Origin: Scatomorpha sp964535405
GTDB taxonomy: Bacteria; Bacillota; Clostridia; Oscillospirales; Oscillospiraceae
DNA length: 18,282 nt
NCBI GenBank assembly: GCA_964535405.1
Contig: CAZHUG010000041.1
Span: 1-18,282, forward strand
Direction: 5' to 3'
Both the position numbers and the translations under genes were made by a program. Shown here in pieces: positions 6,748 through 15,383 of the stretch. Under the pieces are notes generated by a model that did not search any database, was not told the origin of the DNA, and saw nothing but the letters and a program-made list of their open reading frames with translations. Numbering within the stretch: the first letter of the stretch is position 1; every line of letters begins with the position of its first letter.

Positions 6748-6779
6748 AAAAGCCGCTTGACTTCAGTCAAGCGGCTTTC
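6748..6779. terminator. Bidirectional terminator at the convergent gene junction
   Basis: An 11-bp perfect stem (AGCCGCTTGAC at 6751-6761 with GTCAAGCGGCT at 6766-6776) has a TTCA loop. It is flanked by AAAA on the left and TTT on the right, so it can end transcripts arriving from both the LTA-synthase-like gene and the leftward protease gene. Confidence 0.9.
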
Positions 6780-6809
6780 TTTATTACTTTATGCGTTTTA
6801 CAGCTCCGA

Positions 6810-9800
6810 TCATATATTCCAGATAAATCGCTGTATAATCGCGGCAAACTGCGCGCGTCCTGCCGTTCCGTCAGGATTCAAGGACGTCCCGGACGTACCT
6901 TCAACTATTTTCATCGCAACCGCCCAGGACATTGCGTCCTTTGCGTATTCGGAAATATCTCCGCTGTTCGCGAAGCCTGTCAGATCTGCTCTTGCGGACG
7001 CATCATAGCCGCGCATCTGGGCATAGCGGAACACGAGGGCAACGAGCTGCTGACGGGGTATATCCATTTTGGGGTTTGTGCCGTCAGAAATATCGTTGTT
7101 CACAGCCCACGCTCTGGCTTCCTCAAAATTAGCGGGCTCTTCGCCGTGCAGACGTGCGAGGACTGTCCACACCTGCTCACGAGTGACGCCTCCACCGGGG
7201 TCGAACAGGCTGTCCGTGACGCCGTTCATGAGTCCATTGTCATGAATCCACGCAATATTATCGTAGGCCCAATGGCCCGTGCCCACATCCGCAAACGGGA
7301 ATCCATCCTTCGCAAAGCTGGCTCTAAGCGTGACAGAAGTCGCGGGCATTATGAAGACATACTTGTGAGCGCCGATTTTTGTGACCTCTACAAAGCTTCC
7401 GTTTGCGTCGGTGACGGTCAGCCGACTAATCTCATAGCCGCTGTCAGGCACTGCGCTTACCGTGATCGTCACGCCCTTTGCGGCTCGGCAATGATCGGAA
7501 GTTATCTTGCCGTCAGCAGATTTTTGGATGTTAATGGCGTTTCCTGACACCATTGGAGGATTCACAGGGGAGGTGGATATGCCCTTCCATGTGGCGGTGA
7601 TTGTGACATCATTTTTCGGCATCACGAAGCTCGTACTTGCCTGACTTTCGTCCTGTAGTGTCGCTCCGCTGACTATCCAGCCGGAAAAATCCTTGCCAGT
7701 TGGCGGTTCATCAGCCGTGATGCTGACGTTTGTGCCCGCGGCATACTCACCGCCGCCTTTGCCGCCGTTTACTCTCAGCTGATACAGTGTTTCGGGCTCG
7801 GCTTCCACTGCTACAATTTGAACGGCCTTCAAATTGTCTGGGTTAACTACGCCCGCAATAATTGTCAACGTACCCTCAAAGCTGTAGCTGCCGGCCGTAT
7901 GAGAATCATAATCTGGGCAATTCCAGGTCACAGCAAAGTCTCTTTTGCTCCCGTCGTCCAAAGCGGCCCCAACGGTCTCAGGCAAGTTGAGATCAGCCTC
8001 TGCAGTGCCGAAAGGCAGCTGTATCACGGTCTGCGCATCTACGCTCACTATGGAGTTGGGCAGCTCTTCAAACAAGGCCGTTATCGTGTGCTCCGCATTC
8101 ACGTTTTCAAAAGTGTATTCACTGACTGCTCCAAGGGATTCGCCATCAGCCAGCACCTGTGCAATTTTATGCCCCTCAGCCGCCTCGATGGTAAAGCTCT
8201 GGCTTGAGCCCCCGGTCACAACGACATCACCTACCGGTGTGATGCTGCCGCCCCCGCCTGCAGTTGCTGTGATAATGTGAGTGACATTGTTGTCCTCAAC
8301 ATAGACATTAATATTATCTATCCACAGAGTGGCACCGTCTTTGCCCTCATACACGAAGGCAAACTGTACGCCGGCTTCATCCTGATACTTCTCGGGAATT
8401 TTAACCCTGGCCTGGGTGGTAACCCATGACTCATCGTCATTTTTCCCTAGATCCCACAGCTGCCAGATGGTATCCCAATTCTGGCCGTCTGTTGATGCCT
8501 TTACCAGGAGATTGTGGCGACGGAGATGCGTGCCATAATACAGGCTTGTGTTGAAATCAAAGATCATGGCGGCCTTGGCTTCCTGTGCGCTCAGGTCGAT
8601 TGCAGGGCTGATGAGCCACTCATTCTGCGCTTCAACTACACTGTCGCAGAATGCGACCCCGGAGCCTTCCCTGGTTGCCCCGCACCAGCTTGCCGCGGAG
8701 TCTGACTTGAGTGTCCAGCCGTCATGGGGGAACAGGCCGTTTTCAAAATCCTGCTTAAAGATGCTCTTTGTGGGAACGATGTCTTCCGCGTCATCACTGT
8801 TGCCCGCAACCGTCACCTCATATTCCTTGCGGTTTCCGGCATAGTCGTTTACGATGATGGTCAGATCCCTACCGTAGCCGCTGACATCGCAGGAAAGCTG
8901 AGTGCTCGCACCCGCCGCGGCCTCCGCCACGGGATAACTGCCCAGCGCCTTCCCGCTGGAGGCATTGGCAAAGAGCACATTTGAAACATACTCGTTATCG
9001 CTGACGGTCAAATCCACATAAAATTTTCCGCCTTCTTCTCTTGCCTCAATATCGCTTGCCACAGGCTCCTCGATATCTACAGTGATCGGGAAGGACCAGG
9101 ACAGGCACTCATTATTCACCTCATGCTTGTCATAGGGCAAAGTGCAGGAGACTGTAACCACGGCTTTGGCTCCGTTAGGCAGATCCAGACCGCCGCCGTC
9201 AGTCCCGACCCAGGGATCAATTTTGCTACGCCTCTCAACACCACTGGGCACGATGCGGGAATGGTCTCTGCTGTAGACGGATTTGCATTCGTAATCCACT
9301 GTCTTTTGGTAATAGACATCCGTGGCATCGTTTGCATTAACTATGGTATAGCTCAGGGTACGCACATTTCTCAGCAGTCCGGTATAGAGGATATCCAGCT
9401 TGTCAAGTATGTCGTCCTGGTTGGGGGAGATCGCATTGCGATCCGCCAGATAAGTAACGCCATCATGGTAGGGGTTATCGCCCAGATATGTGGTAATTGT
9501 ATTCCTCGTAGACGAAACTGCGGCGGTATTGCTGTACTGGGTGGCCCAGTTTTCCTTGTTGTCTATATCATCCCAACAGTATCCCCGGTCTATGGCTGAC
9601 GCCTGAGTCCAGTCGCCATAAAAACCCATGTAAGGAACGGAGAGCATCACGCCTCCGCCCGCGGGTGTCATAGTCAGGAAGCCCTCAATGTATATGCCGT
9701 TGGGAAAACTCTTATTTATATGTGCTTTATCAGCATTTATGAGCCTGAAGCTGACGTTGACCCTCTCCGTCCCGCCCGCGGCAACCGTCACGGTCTGTTT

Positions 9801-12077
9801 AGGGATTGCGGTTCCCAGCGAAAATGGCTGTCCGGTAATCTGCCGGACATTCTCGCCCATGTACTGCTTCGTGATCTCCGCTCCATCCGTCTGAACAGTA
9901 CCGCTCAGAATGTAGCTGACCTCCGCCTCCGAATAGTTATGAACGTCAAAGGACATGGTGTATACGCCGGTCTTGTCGACATCGTCACCGAGCTCGATTT
10001 TGGGTCTGTCCATGCCGGGCACAGTTATATATCCGGCACTGTTAACTGCGTTGTCAACACTGACAGAGCCTGCGCCCTGTTTTCTGGGTGAGACGGGAGT
10101 TTCATTGTCCGAAATTACAATATCAGCAGTGCTCATGATAACAGCATTAACCAGATTGGCTCTCTCGGCACCGGGCGCGCATTCGTCCGCATGCTCCTTC
10201 TCTATGTACTGCTTTACAACCGCCATTGCGCCGGTCACGAATGGCGATGACATGGAAGTGCCGCTCTTCACGCTGTAGCTGTTTCCGGTGCTGGTGGATT
10301 TAATGTTGCCGCCCGGGCCTGCGATGTCCGGCTTGAGCGTCAGCTCAGGCGTAACCCCCCAGGAGGAGAAATCGGACATCTGTCCGGAGCTGTGGTTTTC
10401 AACCTCGCCGTTTGTGGCGGAGATGCTCAGCTTGCCCTCTGCCCCGGCAAGTCTTATCAGATAAGCGCCGTCTGCCTGAGTGATGGAGGCGGCGGGCAGG
10501 TCATAGTTTTCAAGCTGAAGGTCCGCTATGCCGAGCTCGTTATTATAAATCAGAATAGCAACAGCTCCCGCCGCCTTTGAAACATCCATTTTATCGTCAT
10601 AGGTGATTTCACCGCGAGAGATCAGGGCAATTTTGCCCTTGACATCCAATCCGGCATAATCGTTGGCTTCACCATAGCCGGGCACAACAACATAGCCCAG
10701 CTCAGCCGTGCCAAGGCTCTTGAAACCGGGGGCATCTTCAGGCACATCCTCGTCGCCGTCTTCGGTCTTGTCAATATAGGCAATTTTCTTTTCTCCGACA
10801 GTGAAATAAGCCGACTGGATAGTTCCGGCATTTTCCACGCTGGCAACCGACATGGATGGACCATAACTGGAGGGGCTCGCAACTGTGCCATAGTCCGGGT
10901 TGGAGGCAAGTGCTCGGTCATTGCCAAACTTGTTGCCGAACGCCGAGTTGTACTCGTCTCCGGCAGATACGGATAGCATGACACCCGCATCCACGACACG
11001 CTCAAGAACGGCAATAATACCCTCGTCACCTTCAGCAGTGCCAAATCCGCTGACCGAGCCCAGGCTCAGATTAATGACATCCGCGCCGAGATAGACGGCA
11101 TCGTCGATGGCTGCCAAAATGTCGTCCCAGGTCGCACCGCCGGAGCCTTCGGAGCTGAACACCTTCATTGCCAGCAGCTGTGCCCCAGGCGCAATGCCAA
11201 CCACATCGCTCACCACTACCGCGTTGGCAGCTGCAATTCCGGCAACGTGAGTGCCGTGATCTCCGGCAGAGCCGGGATTTACGTCTGTATCTTTATCCGC
11301 ATAGTCAAAAGCAAACGGAACCTTAGCACTGTAATATACCTGGTCGGCGCCCAGACCCGGCAGGTCACTTTCCGCATGAAGCTCATACCCGGAAAGCGCA
11401 TCCGCGACGCTTGACTGAGATATTGCAGGGCTGTTTGGTGCCTCGGCAAAGGACTGGTGACCTAATTCAAGACCGCTGTCCACAATTGCGATGACCATGC
11501 CCTCGCCATTATATCCGGTCGCGTTTTCCATGCCGCCGACCGTGGTGGTGCCCGGCTGCATGTCCGGCGCTATTTTAAAGACCGGCGCTATGTAGACAGA
11601 GGCGACCTCCGGAAGGGCACGAATCTCGTCGAGTTTTCCATAAGGGACTTCAGCGGCAAAACCGTTTGTTACAAGGGTATAGCTGTGTTGAATTTCCAGC
11701 ATCTGTCCGTCCAGAATGTTGCAGGATATCACATTCTGCACAGATTTTTGCTCATTAAGAATTGCCTTGCGATCTTCTGAAGTCTGCACCTCATCGCCGC
11801 TCACACTGCCGCTGCCGATCATAGCTGCGGATCTGAGTTCGATGATTACTGTGACCTTCTCATCTTCCTCGTATGGCTCGATGGCTTCAATAGCCTCAAA
11901 ACCTGACTTCTTCAGTTGATCCGGATAGCCGGCTGCTTCAGCCGATGCCTGAGCGGGAGCATTGGACTCGTTAGCCGCAAATACGGCTATATTGGCCGGC
12001 ATTAACATTAACAGTGCCAGCAAAAGCGAAACAATCTTTTTCCTCAACCCTCGGTTCACCCTTTCACTTTTTCCCAT
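6810..12077 (-). CDS. Large secreted subtilisin-like (S8) protease with SLH anchor, 1755 aa
   Basis: This is a modular exported protease of the lactocepin/C5a-peptidase type. Reading in order: a signal peptide (1-35, ending AVFAA); an inhibitor-I9-like propeptide (about 70-170); the S8 catalytic domain (about 190-680) with D200 (AIVDSG), H274 (DHGTHVAG) and S608 (SGTSMSSP); a PA domain inserted near 415-555; a fibronectin-III-like segment (about 700-820); a cleaved-adhesin/MAM-like jelly roll (1107-1262); a Bacterial-Ig-like segment (1340-1425) flanked by InlB-B-like glycine-rich repeats (1265-1337, 1431-1499, 1514-1588); and three SLH domains (about 1592-1755) that would bind cell-wall polymer. 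The usual oxyanion-hole Asn is Asp (SAGDE, D374). The start at 12077 is the first possible one that leaves a clean signal peptide. The frame is open further upstream to 12254, but with no RBS-supported start. Confidence 0.93.
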   Translation of the reverse strand: MGKSERVNRGLRKKIVSLLLALLMLMPANIAVFAANESNAPAQASAEAAGYPDQLKKSGFEAIEAIEPYEEDEKVTVIIELRSAAMIGSGSVSGDEVQTSEDRKAILNEQKSVQNVISCNILDGQMLEIQHSYTLVTNGFAAEVPYGKLDEIRALPEVASVYIAPVFKIAPDMQPGTTTVGGMENATGYNGEGMVIAIVDSGLELGHQSFAEAPNSPAISQSSVADALSGYELHAESDLPGLGADQVYYSAKVPFAFDYADKDTDVNPGSAGDHGTHVAGIAAANAVVVSDVVGIAPGAQLLAMKVFSSEGSGGATWDDILAAIDDAVYLGADVINLSLGSVSGFGTAEGDEGIIAVLERVVDAGVMLSVSAGDEYNSAFGNKFGNDRALASNPDYGTVASPSSYGPSMSVASVENAGTIQSAYFTVGEKKIAYIDKTEDGDEDVPEDAPGFKSLGTAELGYVVVPGYGEANDYAGLDVKGKIALISRGEITYDDKMDVSKAAGAVAILIYNNELGIADLQLENYDLPAASITQADGAYLIRLAGAEGKLSISATNGEVENHSSGQMSDFSSWGVTPELTLKPDIAGPGGNIKSTSTGNSYSVKSGTSMSSPFVTGAMAVVKQYIEKEHADECAPGAERANLVNAVIMSTADIVISDNETPVSPRKQGAGSVSVDNAVNSAGYITVPGMDRPKIELGDDVDKTGVYTMSFDVHNYSEAEVSYILSGTVQTDGAEITKQYMGENVRQITGQPFSLGTAIPKQTVTVAAGGTERVNVSFRLINADKAHINKSFPNGIYIEGFLTMTPAGGGVMLSVPYMGFYGDWTQASAIDRGYCWDDIDNKENWATQYSNTAAVSSTRNTITTYLGDNPYHDGVTYLADRNAISPNQDDILDKLDILYTGLLRNVRTLSYTIVNANDATDVYYQKTVDYECKSVYSRDHSRIVPSGVERRSKIDPWVGTDGGGLDLPNGAKAVVTVSCTLPYDKHEVNNECLSWSFPITVDIEEPVASDIEAREEGGKFYVDLTVSDNEYVSNVLFANASSGKALGSYPVAEAAAGASTQLSCDVSGYGRDLTIIVNDYAGNRKEYEVTVAGNSDDAEDIVPTKSIFKQDFENGLFPHDGWTLKSDSAASWCGATREGSGVAFCDSVVEAQNEWLISPAIDLSAQEAKAAMIFDFNTSLYYGTHLRRHNLLVKASTDGQNWDTIWQLWDLGKNDDESWVTTQARVKIPEKYQDEAGVQFAFVYEGKDGATLWIDNINVYVEDNNVTHIITATAGGGGSITPVGDVVVTGGSSQSFTIEAAEGHKIAQVLADGESLGAVSEYTFENVNAEHTITALFEELPNSIVSVDAQTVIQLPFGTAEADLNLPETVGAALDDGSKRDFAVTWNCPDYDSHTAGSYSFEGTLTIIAGVVNPDNLKAVQIVAVEAEPETLYQLRVNGGKGGGEYAAGTNVSITADEPPTGKDFSGWIVSGATLQDESQASTSFVMPKNDVTITATWKGISTSPVNPPMVSGNAINIQKSADGKITSDHCRAAKGVTITVSAVPDSGYEISRLTVTDANGSFVEVTKIGAHKYVFIMPATSVTLRASFAKDGFPFADVGTGHWAYDNIAWIHDNGLMNGVTDSLFDPGGGVTREQVWTVLARLHGEEPANFEEARAWAVNNDISDGTNPKMDIPRQQLVALVFRYAQMRGYDASARADLTGFANSGDISEYAKDAMSWAVAMKIVEGTSGTSLNPDGTAGRAQFAAIIQRFIWNI

Positions 12078-12313
12078 TTTTCTTTTTTCTTTTTTAGAGT
12101 CTGCTGTTTTTACCCGAGAACCCTCCTTCTCCCCAATCGCTACACTTAATTGACCTGCGCGCTGCCCTCCTGATAATAAAATAATATGCGATTGTGCTGA
12201 AAATGCGCAACGGTGCGTCAAGATCTTCTGCCGCCACATAAACGCTGGCAGCAAAACACCACACGCACCGTATAATTATGAAATTGATCCCAGGAACTGG
12301 CATGCCCTAACGA
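12078..12313 (-). promoter_or_regulatory. Long structured 5' leader of the subtilase gene
   Basis: About 235 nt separate the likely transcription start from the ATG at 12077. The leader holds a 9-bp perfect inverted repeat, ACGGTGCGT (12271-12263 read leftward) with ACGCACCGT (12218-12210), which encloses an inner CTGCC/GGCAG stem (12251-12247 with 12232-12228). It also has two Shine-Dalgarno-like AGGAGG sites (12171-12166 and within 12128-12122), neither with an in-frame start codon at normal distance. The second lies in the loop of a small GAGAA/TTCTC hairpin. A purine-only A-rich tract runs directly into the start codon. I cannot match it to a known riboswitch class. Confidence 0.5.
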
Positions 12314-12319
12314 TTTATT

Positions 12320-12349
12320 AGTCTAGCATAGCTGCCCAGAAACTGTCAA
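12320..12349 (-). promoter_or_regulatory. Promoter of the subtilase gene
   Basis: Read leftward: a perfect TTGACA (12349-12344), an 18-bp spacer, and TAGACT (12325-12320) preceded by TGC, giving an extended -10. It sits just downstream of the PPDK terminator, as expected for the first promoter of a new unit. Confidence 0.65.
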
Positions 12350-12401
12350 GATATTGCCACACATGCGCTGAGCCCCATCGTCCCCTCCAATCTCAAACGG
12401 C

Positions 12402-12437
12402 AAAAAAGCGGCCTGACCAATGGTCAGGCTGCTTTTT
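12402..12437 (-). terminator. Rho-independent terminator of ppdK
   Basis: An 8-bp stem (GCCTGACC at 12411-12418 with GGTCAGGC at 12422-12429) is extended outward by GC and A/T pairs on both sides and ends in a T-run on the leftward strand. It lies 16 bp after the PPDK stop codon. The A- and T-runs on both flanks make it look bidirectional, but only the leftward gene needs it. Confidence 0.9.
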
Positions 12438-12453
12438 ACTTGTTAATTTGGTC

Positions 12454-15081
12454 TTACGCGCGGGGGGTCTTGATCTGAGCCTGAGCCGCGGCAAGACGCG
12501 CGATGGGAACGCGGAAGGGTGAGCAGGAGACATAGTCAAGTCCGGTGCGGTGGCAGAACTCAACAGAGCTGGGCTCGCCGCCGTGCTCGCCGCAGATACC
12601 CAGATGGATGTCAGGGCGCGCGCTACGTCCGAGCTTGCAGGCCATTTCAACCAGCTTGCCGACGCCGATCTGGTCAAGACGCTCAAACGGGTCGTTGTCA
12701 AAGATCTGCTTCTCGTAGTAGCTGGGCAGGAACTTAGCAGCGTCGTCTCTGGAGAAGCCGAAAGTCATCTGGGTCAGGTCGTTTGTTCCAAATGAGAAGA
12801 ACTCAGACTCGACTGCGATCTCGTCGGCGGTGAGAGCAGCGCGGGGGATTTCGATCATAGTTCCGACCAGGTACTTGATGTCGGAATTCTTTTCAGCCTT
12901 AACCTGCTCGGCAGCGGCCTTGACGATATTGGAGACATACTTGAGCTCCTTGACCTCGCAGGTCAGGGGGATCATGATCTCGGGAACGATGTCATAGCCA
13001 AACTCGTTCTTGACGTTTATTGCAGCCTCAATGATGGCGCGGGCCTGCATGTCGGCTATCTCAGGATAGCGGACCGGCAGACGGCAGCCGCGGAAGCCCA
13101 TCATGGGGTTAACTTCGTGCATGGAGCGAATGGTGGCCTTGAGATCGTCAAAACCGAGCTTCATATCGTCAGCCAATGCCTTGATGTCCTCGTCGGCAGT
13201 GGGCAGGAACTCATGCAGAGGCGGATCCAGCAGGCGGATGGTGACAGGACGTGCGCCCATGGCCTTGAAGATGCCCTCAAAGTCGCCACGCTGCATGGGC
13301 AGCAGGCGGCTAAGAGCCTCGCGCCTGTGCTCGACATCCTCGGAGAGGATCATCTCACGCATGACGGGAATACGGTCGGTCTCGAAGAACATATGCTCGG
13401 TACGGGTCAGGCCAATGCCCTCGGCGCCCAGACTCACAGCGTTCTCGGCATCGTGGGGCGTATCGGCGTTGGTACGAACTCTAAGCTTGCGGATATCGTC
13501 GGCCCAGCCCATGACAACAGCAAAGTCGCCAGAGACAGTCGCCTCGACGGTGGGGATAGCGCCGACATAGACGTTACCGCTGGAGCCATCAAGGCTCATG
13601 ATGTCACCCTCGACAATGCGGGTATCGCCGACAAGCAGAACCTTCTCGTTCTCATTGATGCGCAGTGCGCCGCAACCGGCGACACAGCAGGTTCCCATGC
13701 CGCGAGCGACAACAGCCGCGTGGGAGGTACGTCCGCCGGTGGCAGTCAGGATGCCCTGAGCGGCTGCCATGCCCTCAATATCCTCGGGGCTGGTCTCGTT
13801 ACGAACAAGAAGCACGGGGCCGTTTGCAGCGGCGGCCTTGGCATCTGCCGCGGTGAAATAGACTGCTCCGCAGGCGGCGCCGGGGGAAGCGGCAAGTCCG
13901 TTTGCGATGGGCTTGGCTTCCGCAAGTGCCTTCTCGTCAAAGCGGGGGTGCAGAAGGGTATTTAGCTGGTTAGGATCTATCTTAAGTAGAGCCTCTTCCT
14001 TGGTGCACAGACCCTCGGCTACCATCTCGACTGCGATCTTCAGTGCAGCCTGTGCGGTGCGCTTGCCGCTGCGGGTCTGCAGCATGTAGAGCTTGCCCTT
14101 CTCAATGGTAAACTCCATGTCCTGCATGTCACCATAGTGCTTTTCAAGGCTCTCGGATGCTGCGTGGAACTGGTCATAGGCGGCGGGGTTCGTCTCGTGA
14201 AGCTGATCGATGGTCTGGGGGGTGCGGATGCCGGCAACGACGTCCTCGCCCTGTGCGTTCATGAGGAACTCGCCATAGAGCTTATTCTCGCCGGTGGCCG
14301 GGTCGCGGGAGAATGCAACACCGGTGCCGCAATCGTCGCCCATGTTGCCGAAAGCCATCATCTGAACGTTGACGGCAGTACCCCAGCTGGAGGGGATGTC
14401 GTTCATGCGGCGGTAGACTATTGCACGGTCGTTCATCCAGGAGCTGAACACTGCGCGGATAGAGGCCATCAGCTGAGTTGCGGGATCCTGGGGGAAGTCC
14501 TCGCCGGACTCCTTCTTATAAAGAGCCTTGAAGCGAACGACAAGCTCCTTCATGTCATCAGCGGTCAGACCGGCATCACCCTCGACGCCGCGCTCCACTT
14601 TGAGCTCATCCATGACTGCCTCATAATCCTTGCGGTCATAGCCCATTGCAACGTCAGCGAACATCGTGATGAAACGACGATAGCTGTCGTATGCCCAACG
14701 GACGTTTCCGCTCTGGGCGGCGAGAGTCTCGGCAACTTCGTCGCCGATGCCAAGGTTCAGGATGGTGTCCATCATGCCGGGCATGGAAGCGCGGGCGCCG
14801 GAACGGACCGAGACAAGCAGAGGATTCTTCTTGTCGCCAAACTTTTTGCCGCAGATCTCTTCCATCTTTGCAATATACTCGAAGATCTCCTGCTCGATAT
14901 CGGAAGCGATTTTCTCGCCATCCTCATAATAGCGGGTGCATGCCTCCGTGCTGATTACAAAGCCCTGGGGAACAGGCATACCAATTTTGGTCATCTCAGC
15001 GAGGTTTGCGCCCTTGCCGCCGAGCAGCTCACGCATGCTTGCGTCACCCTCGGAGAATAGATAAACGTACTTTTTGCTCAT
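12454..15081 (-). CDS. ppdK: Pyruvate, phosphate dikinase
   Basis: It reversibly converts pyruvate, ATP and phosphate to phosphoenolpyruvate, AMP and pyrophosphate; anaerobes use it in either the glycolytic or the gluconeogenic direction. The domain order is complete: an N-terminal ATP-grasp domain (about 1-340, with GGKGANLAEM at 21-30), the swivelling phosphohistidine domain with GGRTSHAAVVARGMG containing the catalytic H454, and a C-terminal TIM-barrel PEP/pyruvate domain ending in GICGEHGGEP with the conserved cysteine. The 875-aa length matches characterised bacterial enzymes such as that of Clostridium symbiosum. The start at 15081 is chosen over 15138 because GGAAAGGA lies 9 nt upstream and the alternative would precede the ribosome binding site. 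It has its own promoter (15168-15196) and terminator. No PPDK regulatory kinase gene is in the window. Confidence 0.98.
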   Translation of the reverse strand: MSKKYVYLFSEGDASMRELLGGKGANLAEMTKIGMPVPQGFVISTEACTRYYEDGEKIASDIEQEIFEYIAKMEEICGKKFGDKKNPLLVSVRSGARASMPGMMDTILNLGIGDEVAETLAAQSGNVRWAYDSYRRFITMFADVAMGYDRKDYEAVMDELKVERGVEGDAGLTADDMKELVVRFKALYKKESGEDFPQDPATQLMASIRAVFSSWMNDRAIVYRRMNDIPSSWGTAVNVQMMAFGNMGDDCGTGVAFSRDPATGENKLYGEFLMNAQGEDVVAGIRTPQTIDQLHETNPAAYDQFHAASESLEKHYGDMQDMEFTIEKGKLYMLQTRSGKRTAQAALKIAVEMVAEGLCTKEEALLKIDPNQLNTLLHPRFDEKALAEAKPIANGLAASPGAACGAVYFTAADAKAAAANGPVLLVRNETSPEDIEGMAAAQGILTATGGRTSHAAVVARGMGTCCVAGCGALRINENEKVLLVGDTRIVEGDIMSLDGSSGNVYVGAIPTVEATVSGDFAVVMGWADDIRKLRVRTNADTPHDAENAVSLGAEGIGLTRTEHMFFETDRIPVMREMILSEDVEHRREALSRLLPMQRGDFEGIFKAMGARPVTIRLLDPPLHEFLPTADEDIKALADDMKLGFDDLKATIRSMHEVNPMMGFRGCRLPVRYPEIADMQARAIIEAAINVKNEFGYDIVPEIMIPLTCEVKELKYVSNIVKAAAEQVKAEKNSDIKYLVGTMIEIPRAALTADEIAVESEFFSFGTNDLTQMTFGFSRDDAAKFLPSYYEKQIFDNDPFERLDQIGVGKLVEMACKLGRSARPDIHLGICGEHGGEPSSVEFCHRTGLDYVSCSPFRVPIARLAAAQAQIKTPRA

Positions 15082-15132
15082 CTTAAACGTCCTTTCCAGA
15101 TGTTTATATAAATTGTACTTCTCATAATTATT

Positions 15133-15153
15133 TGACACGACACAGACGTGTCA
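15133..15153. promoter_or_regulatory. Inverted repeat in the ppdK leader, possible operator or RNA hairpin
   Basis: TGACACG (15133-15139) and CGTGTCA (15147-15153) are perfect 7-bp arms separated by 7 bp. They lie just after the predicted ppdK transcription start and about 50 bp before the start codon. The spacing allows either a repressor site or a 5'-UTR stem-loop. It does not resemble the CcpA cre or Rex consensus. Confidence 0.45.
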
Positions 15154-15167
15154 TACAACTCGTGGAA

Positions 15168-15196
15168 ATTATACCATCTTTATCCCCGCAGTGCAA
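15168..15196 (-). promoter_or_regulatory. Promoter of ppdK
   Basis: Read leftward: TTGCAC (15196-15191), exactly 17 bp of spacer, and a perfect TATAAT (15173-15168). It lies about 90 bp upstream of the PPDK start codon and would free PPDK from the rsmA operon upstream. Confidence 0.7.
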
Positions 15197-15383
15197 GCAC
15201 AAAATAATTAATATATTTGCAATAATTGTGGTGTTTTCTCGAAGTTTCATCGCGCATTTGCCATAAACCGGCCATATCAATGCACTCCGCTTTCCACCGC
15301 TTCCAATATCTCAAATATACCGCCTATAGCATCCCCAAACTGCTCAGGATTAAAATCAAAAATCCTTTTTTATCTGAATAGGG

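Noticed and set aside
12078..12254. 59-codon N-terminal extension of the subtilase
   Set aside because: It lacks an RBS-supported start and would bury the signal peptide. It coincides with the structured leader instead.
13117..15060. Long rightward open frames (282 and 307 codons) opposite ppdK
   Set aside because: They are antisense shadows of the strongly coding PPDK gene. Their translations show no family motif and they have no ribosome binding sites.
15277..15372. 30-codon open stretch on the leftward strand between rsmA and ppdK (FDFNPEQFGDAIGGIFEILE)
   Set aside because: The codons look protein-like, and it might be the tail of a lost gene, but it has no ATG, no RBS and is too short to separate from chance.
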